A model generated the notes under the pieces. It had not been told where the DNA came from. It saw nothing but the letters and a program-made list of their open reading frames with translations, and made no database searches. Shown here piece by piece: positions 16,251-24,966 of a stretch of DNA of 42,285 bases (positions are counted from its first letter, which is position 1; the number at the start of each line of letters is the position of its first letter). Origin of the DNA: Chloroflexota bacterium. Lineage in GTDB: Bacteria > Chloroflexota > Dehalococcoidia > UBA3495. Location: the NCBI GenBank assembly GCA_002716645.1, contig PBBR01000030.1, positions 1 to 42,285 of the forward strand, read 5' to 3'. The position numbers and the translations under genes are program-made.

Positions 16251-18065
16251 TTAATTGTCTCCTCCAGCGTCAGAGTTTGAGATTGCAGCATCGAGCAACA
16301 GTTCTTCTTGTGGCCTCAGCTGTAAATCATATATATCCCGATATATACCGTTAGCAGATAGCAATTCGTCATGCGTCCCTTGCTCAGCTATCTCTCCATC
16401 CTTTAACACTACAATTAAATCAGCTTCTCTTACAGTACTTAATCTATGGGCAATTACAAAAGTCGTTCTTCCTTTCATAACGTCTATCATAGCCCTGTGT
16501 ATAAGTCTTTCAGTTTCTACATCAACACTAGAGGTAGAATCATCCAAAATTAATACTGGAGGATTAATCAATACGGTTCTTGCAATAGAAAGTCTCTGAC
16601 GTTGCCCACCAGACAGGGTGGAACCACGTTCTCCGACCCACGTGTCATATCCCTGGGGTAGGCTAATTATATGTTCATGCAGCTGGGCTATTTTCGCAGC
16701 GTTTATAACATCGTCTTCTGTAGCGTTGGCAACACCGTAGGCGATATTATCTCTAATCGTAGCACTGAATAAGAAGACATCTTGCTGAACAATACCGACG
16801 TTCCTTCGCAACGACTCAAGAGTGAATTCACGTATATCGTTCCCATCTATAGTTATGCTGCCCTCAGTAACGTCGTAGAATCTGGGCAGTAGGTTTACGA
16901 TAGTACTTTTACCGCTGCCAGGAGAACCTAAGATAGCCGTTATTTGACCTTGCTCAGCTCCTATGTCGATATGCTTAAGAGCAGGAATTCGTTCATCGTA
17001 TGAGAAAGATACATCCTGCAACCTTACTTTACCTTCTGACCTGGTTAACACACGGGCATCAGGGCGCTCTTCCACAGGAGAATCGGCGTCCAAAACTTCG
17101 AATATCCTTTGCCCAGAAGAGATAGCCCTAGAAAAACTATTAATAACCTGAGCCGATTGTCTGATAGGGAAGGTCAGTTGATTCATGTATAACACAAACT
17201 GCGCTAAACCACCGGCCGTCAGATTACCTCGTACCACTTCCCATCCACCGAACCAAAGGACTACTCCCAACGCGAATGTAAAATAAAACGTCATCCATGC
17301 ACTATTTATACCTTGGAGTCTTTCTGTTAGGAAATATTCTTCTCTAAGCTCAGTAGCCTTAGCAGCGTATTTCCGGATCTCATAGTCTTCAGATGCAAAC
17401 GCCTTGACTACATTTACGCCAACAAGGTTTTCCTGAAGCACTGTGACCGTTTCACCCATGATCTCCTGTACATGGAGCCACATCCTTCTCAGTCGTCTCA
17501 AAACAATAGCCGATCTTAAAATTACAAACGGGACAAAGATCAAACTAAGCAGCGCAAGTTTCCAGTTCAAGAACATCAGTATGCCGACTATTGCTATCAG
17601 TCTAACAATCACATCTAGAGATCGAACTAGACCTAAATTGATAAACCTGCGAATAGACTCAACATCGGAAGTAGCTTTCGACATGAGATTTCCCGTATGT
17701 TCTTTGTCATGATAAGCAAAACTTATATGCTGGAGCTTGTCATACAAAAGATTTCTAATGTCATAGGCAACTTTTTGAGACAAAGAATCCGTAGCATATG
17801 TGCGCCCAAAATCTGAGAACCCTCTCATCAGGCTAGCGCCCAGTAATAGCGCCGCCATAAAGAAGAGCCCTCCAATTCCCCACATTGCTACATCCTGGGG
17901 GACAACAGCTCCATCCTCGACGAGCACCAAAGAATCTATGGAGTCCCCGAAAATCCGTGGTACTAGAAGGGCGAAAGCGATTGCAGCTGCGAAAGCTATA
18001 TAAGCCAGTATGAGGCGAACCTTATATCGCCAAGCCATTAATGTAATTCTAACGAGTATTCGCAT
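16251..18065 (-). CDS. ABC exporter half-transporter with degenerate Walker B (subunit 1)
   Basis: A 604-residue ABC half-transporter, with the membrane domain at about residues 15-310 and the ATPase after it. Walker A is GSPGSGKS at 380-387, the signature is an intact LSGGQ at 484-488, and the switch histidine is H540. The catalytic glutamate after Walker B is aspartate (D509 in LILDDSTSS). This is the pattern of the degenerate subunit in heterodimeric bacterial exporters such as TM287/288. Combined with the LSVGQ of its partner, both deviations fall into one composite ATP site, leaving the other fully canonical. No strong ribosome site precedes the ATG at 18065. Confidence 0.93.
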   Translation of the reverse strand: MRILVRITLMAWRYKVRLILAYIAFAAAIAFALLVPRIFGDSIDSLVLVEDGAVVPQDVAMWGIGGLFFMAALLLGASLMRGFSDFGRTYATDSLSQKVAYDIRNLLYDKLQHISFAYHDKEHTGNLMSKATSDVESIRRFINLGLVRSLDVIVRLIAIVGILMFLNWKLALLSLIFVPFVILRSAIVLRRLRRMWLHVQEIMGETVTVLQENLVGVNVVKAFASEDYEIRKYAAKATELREEYFLTERLQGINSAWMTFYFTFALGVVLWFGGWEVVRGNLTAGGLAQFVLYMNQLTFPIRQSAQVINSFSRAISSGQRIFEVLDADSPVEERPDARVLTRSEGKVRLQDVSFSYDERIPALKHIDIGAEQGQITAILGSPGSGKSTIVNLLPRFYDVTEGSITIDGNDIREFTLESLRRNVGIVQQDVFLFSATIRDNIAYGVANATEDDVINAAKIAQLHEHIISLPQGYDTWVGERGSTLSGGQRQRLSIARTVLINPPVLILDDSTSSVDVETERLIHRAMIDVMKGRTTFVIAHRLSTVREADLIVVLKDGEIAEQGTHDELLSANGIYRDIYDLQLRPQEELLLDAAISNSDAGGDN

Positions 18066-18257
18066 TCAACAAGACAAGGCACAAAAGAGAATTAAAGAAT
18101 CTTGATCGTCCCGAAATGAGAGCAGTTGTGACTTGTTGTAACCTTTCAAAGATGGAAGCCGAACAATGAGATTTAGCATCAATAATAACCCTACGAATGA
18201 GCTAATTCAAGGCTAACTGATGGCCAGAGAAAGTACTTTTTACAATTAGAAATGAGG

Positions 18258-19937
18258 CTACATACGCTCGGGAGCAGTCATCCCCATTAACTCTAAGGTT
18301 CTCTTGAGAACAATCTGTGATGCTTCAACTAACTTCAGCCGGGAGAGAGTCATCTGATCATCTTCTTTCTTGGCAGATATCACCCGGCAATTCTCATAGA
18401 ACCAATGAAATGCTATCGCTAATTCCATGGCGTAATGAGGCAAATGATGAGGTTCTAGGTTATCTGCCATATATTCGACTAGTTCCGGCAATCTCAGGAT
18501 AGTCCTCACCAGATTCAATTCATTAGGATCTGTCAGTAACTGAACATCACCCAGTGACCAATCGATATTCTGCGACCTAGCTAGGTTTAAAATGCTAACA
18601 TTTCTTGCGTGGGCATATTGTACATAATAGACAGGGTTTTCAGACGATTCTTTCTTTGCTAACTCAAGATCGAATTCCATTTGGCTGGTAGCAGACCTAG
18701 CCAAAAAGAAATACCGGCAGGCATCAGAACCAACTTCCTCAACTAATTCATTAAGAGTCACAAAATCTCCAGTACGCTTTGAAGCACGTACTACTTCGTC
18801 GCCTCGCTTCAAAGTAACTAGTTGAGATATCAGGATCGTAAGATCGTCTTCATTCAGACCTAATGCCTTAACCGCAGCCTTCATCCTCGTAACATGACCT
18901 TGATGATCGGCTCCCCAAATATTTACAACCTTGTCAAAGCCCCGAGAAGCAAACTTATTGTAGTGATATGCGATATCCGAAGCAAAGTAGGTTGGCTCGC
19001 CATTAGACCTGACAACCACATTATCTTTATCTTCTCCCAAAAGCGTAGAGGCAAACCACAATGCGTCTTCTCTCTCTACGAGATAGTTTTGATCCTTCAA
19101 TATCTGCATAGCCTTATCGTATTCATTATCATCATAGAGAGAATGTTCACTGAACCAATTCTGGAAGCTTACGCCAATTTGCTCCAAATCAGATGAAATG
19201 ACGGACACCATTTTCTCACGGCCAATACTTCCCACTTCTTTAATTGCATCTGATACTTCAATATCCGCAAATTTTTTTCCGTATTCTTGTAAAATGTCAC
19301 CGGCGATATCCGCGATATATTCGCCACGATAGCCGTTCTCCGGAAATTCGCTATCAAGACCAATAGCCTCTCGGTATCTCGCATGAACGGATCTATAAAA
19401 AGCCTCCATCTGGCTACCAGCATCGTTGACATAATATTCTCGGGAAACATCAAAGCCAGCTGCAGACAATATATTAGCTAACACACTTCCCAGAACAGCG
19501 CCCCGAGCATGGCCAACGTGTACGGGTCCGGTAGGATTAACACTAACGAATTCAACCATAGTCTTCGTCCCATTTCCAAAAGGAACATTCCCGAAGGAAG
19601 GGCCTGACTGTCTTACAACATCTACCTGTTTTCTAACCCATTTATCATCCAGAGAGAAATTGACAAAACCTGGAGATGCTGCTTCAACGTTTGAAATCTC
19701 GGCTCCAATGGGAATTGTCTCAACTAATCTTTGTGCTAGTTCCATGGGCTTCAAACTAGTAGAACGTGACAATCTCAAAGGCAAATTAGTTGCAAAATCA
19801 CCATGGTCTTGGTTAGAGGGGCGCTCTATCATAATATCTGGAGTAGTTTCTAACTTAACAACTCCTTCATTTCTCAATACGTTGATTCCATCTTCCACAA
19901 GTTGGGCTATTTTATCTCTTATCAAACCAGATGACAT
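18258..19937 (-). CDS. argS: Arginyl-tRNA synthetase
   Basis: A 559-residue class I synthetase that charges tRNA-Arg. The HIGH-type motif is HVGH in NPTGPVHVGHARGAVLG, and the KMSKS-equivalent region is RASKRTGDFVTL. The N-terminal tRNA D-loop-binding domain and the C-terminal DALR anticodon-binding domain, ending near MTAPERM, are both present. Length is normal. AGGGGA lies upstream of the ATG. The gene stands alone, with 192 bases before the ABC pair and 135 bases between it and the upstream VOC gene. I saw no tRNA-like or leader structure in either gap. Confidence 0.97.
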   Translation of the reverse strand: MSSGLIRDKIAQLVEDGINVLRNEGVVKLETTPDIMIERPSNQDHGDFATNLPLRLSRSTSLKPMELAQRLVETIPIGAEISNVEAASPGFVNFSLDDKWVRKQVDVVRQSGPSFGNVPFGNGTKTMVEFVSVNPTGPVHVGHARGAVLGSVLANILSAAGFDVSREYYVNDAGSQMEAFYRSVHARYREAIGLDSEFPENGYRGEYIADIAGDILQEYGKKFADIEVSDAIKEVGSIGREKMVSVISSDLEQIGVSFQNWFSEHSLYDDNEYDKAMQILKDQNYLVEREDALWFASTLLGEDKDNVVVRSNGEPTYFASDIAYHYNKFASRGFDKVVNIWGADHQGHVTRMKAAVKALGLNEDDLTILISQLVTLKRGDEVVRASKRTGDFVTLNELVEEVGSDACRYFFLARSATSQMEFDLELAKKESSENPVYYVQYAHARNVSILNLARSQNIDWSLGDVQLLTDPNELNLVRTILRLPELVEYMADNLEPHHLPHYAMELAIAFHWFYENCRVISAKKEDDQMTLSRLKLVEASQIVLKRTLELMGMTAPERM

Positions 19938-20072
19938 AAAGGTCCCCTATTGACCATAATTTTTCTCAACTACCAGATACCGACGACTAACTTCAAATCA
20001 GTCTATAAATACTAACATATCGATAGCCAACGAATACTTATTCCAAAGCCAGTAATCGACTACAAATTACTA

Positions 20073-20474
20073 CTATCCTTCGGCAATCTGAAATGGAAAT
20101 CCCAAAGAGCTTTCGGGGTCAATATTGGCTGTCATATAACCTTCAGCACTTCTTGTCATACCATTCTCACCGCGCATTTTATTTCCTTTGGCTGCTAAAC
20201 CCTTGGCTGCTTCCTCAATTCCATCCACACCAAAAGCAATGTGATATATTCCAGGACCCTCTCTTTCAAGAAACTGCCCCATCTTCGAACTCATATCCAA
20301 AGGTTCTGTTATTTCCAAGTTAGTATCCCCAACCTTGTAAATAGCATTTTTCATACCGCGTTGCTTGTACACCTGAACCTTGATTGGGCGCATACCAAAA
20401 TTTGTATCCATATACTCCACCATATCATCCGTGTTATAAACGAGAATTCGTACGTGATGCACATTATTAAACAT
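20073..20474 (-). CDS. VOC-family protein (glyoxalase / methylmalonyl-CoA epimerase-like)
   Basis: A 133-residue vicinal-oxygen-chelate protein with two beta-alpha-beta-beta-beta units. Candidate metal ligands are the histidine in NVHHVRILV, the glutamate in NLEITEPL, the histidine in IYHIAFGV and a late glutamate. The arrangement resembles methylmalonyl-CoA epimerase and glyoxalase I. I choose the internal ATG at 20474 because a GGGGGG run lies directly upstream at proper spacing; the longer frame would add MNWGAS, which is the translated ribosome site. Transcribed divergently from the S51 peptidase. The substrate is not determinable, and no mutase genes are nearby to support an epimerase role. 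Confidence 0.82.
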   Translation of the reverse strand: MFNNVHHVRILVYNTDDMVEYMDTNFGMRPIKVQVYKQRGMKNAIYKVGDTNLEITEPLDMSSKMGQFLEREGPGIYHIAFGVDGIEEAAKGLAAKGNKMRGENGMTRSAEGYMTANIDPESSLGFPFQIAEG

Positions 20475-20635
20475 ACTTGCCCCCCAATTCATAGATTATT
20501 GTGCTTAGACTACACATAGTATTACCCAATGCAGACATGTTGCAAAATTCTGGTTAGATTGTTTTCCTCCTTCACCAGAATAATAGACATCTCGCTGTTC
20601 AATCAATTGTGTAACACCCTTATTCTTTAAATTTC

Positions 20636-20644
20636 TGATACAAT
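20636..20644 (+). promoter_or_regulatory. Extended -10 promoter for the S51 peptidase gene
   Basis: TGaTACAAT lies 45 bases upstream of the ATG at 20690. A -35 box is not convincing. It is in the divergent gap with the VOC gene. Confidence 0.4.
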
Positions 20645-20689
20645 TCATACTAATACACCCTCATATTTGCAGAACCCACCGGAGACCAC

Positions 20690-21367
20690 ATGCCAACAAA
20701 CATTGCCTTGGCCGGAGGCGAAGAATTTCGAGCCGGCTGTGAAGCCATGGATCTGGAGATGATCCGCCACTATGGGCTTAATGCTCCTAGAGTACTAATA
20801 ATACCCACCGCGGCTGACACAGCTCCAAACAGGGCAGCAAAAAATGGCGTGGATTATTTTGAACGCCTAGGCACAGACGCCTTTGACCTGATGATACTAA
20901 ATAAAAGTGATGCCAATGATAACGAATTAATACATGGCATACACGAAGCAGACATAATTTACTTCACCGGTGGAAACCCTGACCATCTTTTGGACAGTTT
21001 GAACGGGACTATCTTATTAAAATCCATACAACTAGCTCTCAAGAACGGGGCAGTGCTCGCAGGTTCGAGCGCAGGGGCCATGGTACTCGGTACTTTCATG
21101 AGACGCCCTGGCTTAGGAGAATGGGTCAAAGGACTAGGTATAGCCAATAATATTGCTGTACTACCCCACCACGAAAATAGCGATCCCGAAAAAACAGCAG
21201 ACGATTTAAAATCCGCCGTGCCGCAGAATATAACAATACTCGGAATAGACGCAAAAACAGCGTGTGTAAAAAATTCCAACGAATGGTTAGTTACGGGAAC
21301 TGGGAACGTCACAGCCTACAAGAACGGCCTCTGGAATATATACAAATCTGGAGATAGTTTCATATAA
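20690..21367 (+). CDS. Peptidase S51 family protein (cyanophycinase / dipeptidase E-like)
   Basis: A 225-residue protein of the class I glutamine-amidotransferase-like fold. The nucleophile elbow is GSSAGAM with S127 as the probable catalytic serine. The oxyanion and substrate segment is YFTGGNPDHL, and a candidate histidine pair is in AVLPHHEN. Family S51 includes dipeptidase E (Asp-X dipeptides) and cyanophycinase. Length favours a small intracellular peptidase of either type, and no cyanophycin synthetase is present here. The ribosome site GGAG precedes the ATG. It converges on hisIE with a 32-base gap containing only a weak 7-bp inverted repeat. Confidence 0.85.
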   Translation: MPTNIALAGGEEFRAGCEAMDLEMIRHYGLNAPRVLIIPTAADTAPNRAAKNGVDYFERLGTDAFDLMILNKSDANDNELIHGIHEADIIYFTGGNPDHLLDSLNGTILLKSIQLALKNGAVLAGSSAGAMVLGTFMRRPGLGEWVKGLGIANNIAVLPHHENSDPEKTADDLKSAVPQNITILGIDAKTACVKNSNEWLVTGTGNVTAYKNGLWNIYKSGDSFI

Positions 21368-21399
21368 CATCCCAGATTCTATAACAATAGGACTAACTT

Positions 21400-22017
21400 T
21401 CAGCGCCTATTGCGTAGTTCCTCCCATATCTGGCTAGGCTTTACCCCAGAATCAGCCATGAGAACCAACGTATGATAAATCATATCAGCCACCTCGGATG
21501 GTATATGATCAACATCTCCTGACGCTGCGGCTATAGCAGTTTCGCCAGCCTCTTCAACTACTTTTTGGGCTATACGGTTCGTACCCTCTTGTAGGAGGGT
21601 CGTTGTGTAACTATCCTCTGGCATTTCCTTTTGCCGGTCCTGTATAACTGAATATAATTCTTCTATAATTCCCGACCCGACATCTGTGTCTTCATAAGCT
21701 TCAGGCATTTCATCTAGTGGATTAAAAAAACAACTAACTTCGCCAGTATGGCAAGTAGGGCCATCAGGTTCTACTTGTAACAAGATCGTATCTGAATCGC
21801 AATCGGTCCACGCAGATTTAAGATTGAGATAATTACCGGATATCTCACCTTTATGCCACAAGTCTTCTTGACTCCGGCTATAAAACCAGACCTGCCCTCC
21901 CTCAAGAGTACGTTTCAAGGTCCCGGCGTTCATATATCCCAGCATAAGGACTTTACCTGTATTTACATCTTGGGCAATTGCCGGTATGAGACCTTTATCG
22001 TTAACTTTCACATTCAT
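21400..22017 (-). CDS. hisI: Bifunctional phosphoribosyl-AMP cyclohydrolase / phosphoribosyl-ATP pyrophosphatase
   Basis: A 205-residue fusion catalysing two consecutive early steps of histidine synthesis. The N-terminal HisI part (about 1-110) shows WHKGEISGNYL, the metal motif WTDCDSDTILLQ, and GPTCHTGEVSCF with its zinc cysteines. The C-terminal HisE part (about 115-205) shows the helix-rich EEAGETAIAAASGD acidic magnesium site. It follows a HAD gene by 15 bases and belongs to a hisF-HAD-hisIE run, so it is probably translated from a polycistronic message. GAGG lies 8 bases upstream of the ATG. Confidence 0.96.
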   Translation of the reverse strand: MNVKVNDKGLIPAIAQDVNTGKVLMLGYMNAGTLKRTLEGGQVWFYSRSQEDLWHKGEISGNYLNLKSAWTDCDSDTILLQVEPDGPTCHTGEVSCFFNPLDEMPEAYEDTDVGSGIIEELYSVIQDRQKEMPEDSYTTTLLQEGTNRIAQKVVEEAGETAIAAASGDVDHIPSEVADMIYHTLVLMADSGVKPSQIWEELRNRR

Positions 22018-22032
22018 TGATATACCTCTGAT

Positions 22033-22725
22033 TTAATTGATTAACTTACTTACTTCACACAAACTAGTTATTATGTGATCCGGCTCAGAAAGATTTGGAT
22101 CTCTAGGTACATGGTCGCGGTTTATCCAAGCCGTTGCCATACCGCACAATTTTGGCCCATGAACATCTTCCCACTGTCGATCACCAACATATAGCAACTG
22201 ATCGGGACGAAGCTTCAGTTGCTGTGTTATATCATTGAAAATCTTGGGATTAGGTTTATAACAACGCGAAGATTCCGACGATATGACGCACCCGAAAGTT
22301 CTACCGATTCGACCGACCACAGGACCCAAGAATACATCATCTGCATTGGATAATAACGAGATGTTGACCTTTTTACCTATTGAGTCCAGGGCACTTAGCG
22401 TTTCGGGAAACAAGGGACGTTTAACCATATCAGATACAATAACCTCTATGGATTCTCCTACATTACAGCTTGCACCTATATTGCTGTAAACAACCTGAAA
22501 ACTCTTTTCCCAAGCTTCCCGATATGTGTAAAATGGCCAACCGACAACTCCTCGTTTGGCTCTATATTGTTCGTCTATCAAACACCATTCTCGTCGGAGC
22601 GCCTTCCCCGATAAAGCCAATCCTTGGCGTTCTACAATATGTTCAAATGTCTGCTCCCAATAGTTATCACCATCTTCAACTAGAGTATTGAACATATCAA
22701 ATACAACAGCTTTTATCTTTCCCAT
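22033..22725 (-). CDS. HAD-superfamily hydrolase lying between hisF and hisIE
   Basis: A 230-residue haloacid-dehalogenase-like hydrolase. Motif I is VFDMFNTLV with nucleophile D10; the usual second aspartate is F12. Motif II is NISLLSNADD, motif III is the lysine in CYKPNPKIF, and motif IV is LLYVGDRQWEDV. The cap insertion after motif I is of the alpha-helical C1 type. The position between two histidine genes suggests histidinol-phosphate phosphatase, but lack of the second aspartate argues against efficient phosphatase chemistry and fits dehalogenase-like or atypical members better. The spacing (41 bases after hisF, 15 before hisIE) indicates co-transcription. Confidence 0.82.
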   Translation of the reverse strand: MGKIKAVVFDMFNTLVEDGDNYWEQTFEHIVERQGLALSGKALRREWCLIDEQYRAKRGVVGWPFYTYREAWEKSFQVVYSNIGASCNVGESIEVIVSDMVKRPLFPETLSALDSIGKKVNISLLSNADDVFLGPVVGRIGRTFGCVISSESSRCYKPNPKIFNDITQQLKLRPDQLLYVGDRQWEDVHGPKLCGMATAWINRDHVPRDPNLSEPDHIITSLCEVSKLIN

Positions 22726-22766
22726 TTATAAACTAACCTTAACGTACACAATCAAATCAGGAAGAT

Positions 22767-23573
22767 TCACACCCGAACCGAAACACCGTATTCATGTAAA
22801 TACCCTTTAGCCTGTGCAATAGAGTACGTACCAAAATGAAATATGCTAGCCGCTAGAACAGCATCTGCTTGGCCTGTAGTAAAAGCCTCATGTAAGTGCT
22901 CTAGAGTCCCCGCTCCACCGCTAGCTATCACTGGAATACTAACTGATTGTGATACCGCACTAGTTACCTCTAAATCATAACCGGATAACTGCCCATCGGC
23001 ATCCATACTAGTCAACAATATCTCTCCAGCTCCTAATTCAGTGGCCTTAACAGCCCACTTGACCGCGTCTATACCTGTCGGGTTACGCCCTCCATGAGTG
23101 AACACTTCCCAAATAGAATCCTCCGTCACCGCTATTTCTGAATCTGGTAGCGGTTTATTATCTATGCTACTGACGCGTTTTACATCTATAGCTACTACTA
23201 TGCATTGATTCCCAAATTGGCTAGCGCCACGAGATACCAATGTCGGATCATTTATAGCAGCTGTATTAACTGATATTTTGTCCGCTCCAGCGTGTAATAA
23301 TCCCCTCATATCGTCTACAGTGCGAATCCCACCCCCAACAGTCAACGGGATAAACACCTGCTCTGAAACCTTTTCAACTACATCAATCATAGTCCGGCGA
23401 TTATCTGAGCTAGCTGTAATATCTAAAAATACCAATTCGTCTCCACCCTCAGAGTCATAGAGAGCTGCAAGTTCTACAGGGTCTCCAGCATCCCTTATAT
23501 CAATAAAGCTAGTACCTTTTACGACTCGTCCTGCATCAACGTCCAAACACGGGATTATTCGCTTAGTAAGCAA
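22767..23573 (-). CDS. hisF: Imidazole glycerol phosphate synthase cyclase subunit
   Basis: A 268-residue TIM barrel that, with HisH, makes imidazole glycerol phosphate and AICAR in histidine synthesis. The first catalytic aspartate is in [16 protein letters not shown], the second in [10 protein letters not shown], and phosphate-binding segments are GGGIR and ASGGAG. It carries a short insertion around [19 protein letters not shown], seen in many HisF proteins. The start is TTG with GGAG 6 bases upstream. It is the first visible gene of the hisF-HAD-hisIE run. hisH is not adjacent. Confidence 0.97.
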   Translation of the reverse strand: MLTKRIIPCLDVDAGRVVKGTSFIDIRDAGDPVELAALYDSEGGDELVFLDITASSDNRRTMIDVVEKVSEQVFIPLTVGGGIRTVDDMRGLLHAGADKISVNTAAINDPTLVSRGASQFGNQCIVVAIDVKRVSSIDNKPLPDSEIAVTEDSIWEVFTHGGRNPTGIDAVKWAVKATELGAGEILLTSMDADGQLSGYDLEVTSAVSQSVSIPVIASGGAGTLEHLHEAFTTGQADAVLAASIFHFGTYSIAQAKGYLHEYGVSVRV

Positions 23574-23657
23574 TTATTTCTCCACTTAGTATCATCATCC
23601 GAAAAGTATATCATCGACGGTGTCTATTTTAACCGTGTCCCTATGTACCTATAAAAG

Positions 23658-23686
23658 CTGAGAGCAAAACATTTTTGAGTTACAAT
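23658..23686 (+). promoter_or_regulatory. Candidate sigma-70-like promoter for the GlcG/HbpS gene
   Basis: CTGAGA, a 17-base spacer and TACAAT end 35 bases upstream of the ATG at 23721. The -35 match is four of six positions. Confidence 0.4.
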
Positions 23687-23720
23687 TAGGTGCCAATGAA
23701 ATCAAGCCATAGGAGAAATT

Positions 23721-24116
23721 ATGTCGATAACACTTTCGGAAGCACAAAGAATCATGGACGCTGCCATTGCTAAAGCAGAAAATCTTAATATAAAAATAAC
23801 CGTGTCAGTTGTAGACAACGGTGGAAGAACTATAGCTGTTAACAGGATGGATGGTGCTATCTGGGCCAGCACGTATGGCAGTCTAGGAAAAGCGGTTGGC
23901 GCTTCAGCATTCGGACGTCCGAGTGGGGTCATGCAAGCTAGAGCTAACGAGCCAACTCCAAGCGGGGTTGCGCAAGCCTCCGGAGGGCACATGATTCTTG
24001 GTCAAGGAGCAGTCCCTATAATACGCGACGGAAATATCGAAGGCGCATGCGGCGTCGGCGGCGGCACCAGTGAGCAAGATGAAGAATGTGCCACAGCTGG
24101 TGTAGCAACCATTTAA
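23721..24116 (+). CDS. GlcG/HbpS-family heme-binding-like protein
   Basis: A 131-residue protein of the GlcG/HbpS (DUF336) family. The opening ITLSEAQRIMDAAIAKAENLNIKITVSVVDNGGR and the glycine-rich end GNIEGACGVGGGTSEQDEECA are characteristic. Members bind heme or small ligands (HbpS) or accompany glycolate and diol utilisation genes (GlcG), and the biochemical role is often unknown. No signal peptide is present, so it is cytoplasmic. GGAG lies 5 bases before the ATG. The gene appears monocistronic and ends at a 17-bp perfect stem-loop shared with the convergent cyclase-family gene. Confidence 0.88.
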   Translation: MSITLSEAQRIMDAAIAKAENLNIKITVSVVDNGGRTIAVNRMDGAIWASTYGSLGKAVGASAFGRPSGVMQARANEPTPSGVAQASGGHMILGQGAVPIIRDGNIEGACGVGGGTSEQDEECATAGVATI

Positions 24117-24119
24117 TCA

Positions 24120-24157
24120 TAATAGGGGTGCAACTGTTGGCAGTTGCACCCCTATTA
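24120..24157. terminator. Bidirectional stem-loop between GlcG-like and cyclase-family genes
   Basis: A perfect 17-base-pair stem (taataggggtgcaactg and its complement) with a TTGG loop. It begins 3 bases after the GlcG stop and contains the stop codon of the convergent cyclase gene (24155-24157). There is no long T-run, but the position and stability fit a two-way terminator. Confidence 0.65.
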
Positions 24158-24868
24158 ATAATACGCCATCACGGATGCAGGACTCCCGTGCCCACCCTTC
24201 AATTTTATTATACCGATTGATAAGCTCACACCGACTGGAGGCAAAACTGACATATTCGTCAGATTCTCTAATACAATCCTCTTTTCCGAAAGGACGAGCT
24301 TATTGATTGAATAGTCTAAATTAGATCCCCCATCAACCCCTGGACTATCAATTCCCACCCCTCTTATCGACCTATCGGATATCAGAAATTTGGTCGCTTC
24401 TTCACTAAACCCCGGAAAAGTCATATCCCCGTCTCTACTCACATAAATATATCTAGAAGGATCATCCCAATAAGCGCTCCATCCAGTATTAAGCAGAACT
24501 ACTGACCCATCTTCAATTGATCCAAAGGTATATTCCCAATCCTTCAGGTCTGCCATGGTTAGTAAGTAATTGGCATTGTGGCTTACGCGATCATGAACGT
24601 CTATGCAAACCGCAGAACTAATCAAAGAATCTCCTTCGTATCGATCAATGGTAGGTCCAGACTGAAGAAAAGCACTTGGAGCATTAATATGAGTCCCGAC
24701 ATGTTCTCCCAAGACCCATTCATTTAAAGCATATCCTTCTATTACAAAACTGGCACACTCCTTTACTTGCACGGCTGGATCTTGTGGCCAGATTGGAATA
24801 TCCGTACTAACAACATGACTTAGGTCAGCAACATGTAAATCCTGTAGAGGTCCTTTTGAATACGTCAT
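24155..24868 (-). CDS. Cyclase-family / kynurenine-formamidase-like metal hydrolase
   Basis: A 237-residue member of the cyclase family (kynurenine formamidase, isatin hydrolase and relatives). The opening HVADLSHVVSTDIPIWPQDP and the metal motif EHVGTHINAPSAF (residues 55-67) are diagnostic. The standard motif is HxGTHxDxPxHF; here the aspartate is N62 and the last histidine is A66, so the metal site is non-standard. A sub-branch of the family with asparagine is known to me but not biochemically defined. I favour the ATG at 24868 with GGGTG upstream; a 12-residue longer frame begins inside a large hairpin and has no ribosome site. Transcription must start at or within that hairpin, or read through it. 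Confidence 0.82.
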   Translation of the reverse strand: MTYSKGPLQDLHVADLSHVVSTDIPIWPQDPAVQVKECASFVIEGYALNEWVLGEHVGTHINAPSAFLQSGPTIDRYEGDSLISSAVCIDVHDRVSHNANYLLTMADLKDWEYTFGSIEDGSVVLLNTGWSAYWDDPSRYIYVSRDGDMTFPGFSEEATKFLISDRSIRGVGIDSPGVDGGSNLDYSINKLVLSEKRIVLENLTNMSVLPPVGVSLSIGIIKLKGGHGSPASVMAYY

Positions 24869-24893
24869 AATCACCCATATATTGAATCTATAT

Positions 24894-24961
24894 TTACAGA
24901 TCATATATTAACTAAAAAGCCCATCGTTTGATGGGCTTTTTAGTTAATATATGATCTGTAA
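24894..24961. repeat. Perfect 32-bp inverted repeat with 4-base loop (68-nt hairpin)
   Basis: The arms 24894-24925 and 24930-24961 are exactly complementary and separated by GTTT. The inner part, AAAAAGCCCATC/GATGGGCTTTTT, is a textbook two-way intrinsic terminator. The outer 20 bases (ttacagatcatatattaact) extend the stem far beyond what termination needs. It sits between the small unknown gene, whose stop is 5 bases away, and the cyclase-family gene. Confidence 0.95.
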
Positions 24962-24966
24962 CCAGT

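Noticed and set aside
18066..18257. A possible T-box or leader RNA between argS and the ABC pair
   Set aside because: No specifier stem or terminator/antiterminator pair could be drawn; the gap shows nothing convincing.
21385..21412. A 7-bp inverted repeat (caatagg/cctattg) at the end of hisIE
   Set aside because: Short stem overlapping coding sequence; not distinguishable from chance.
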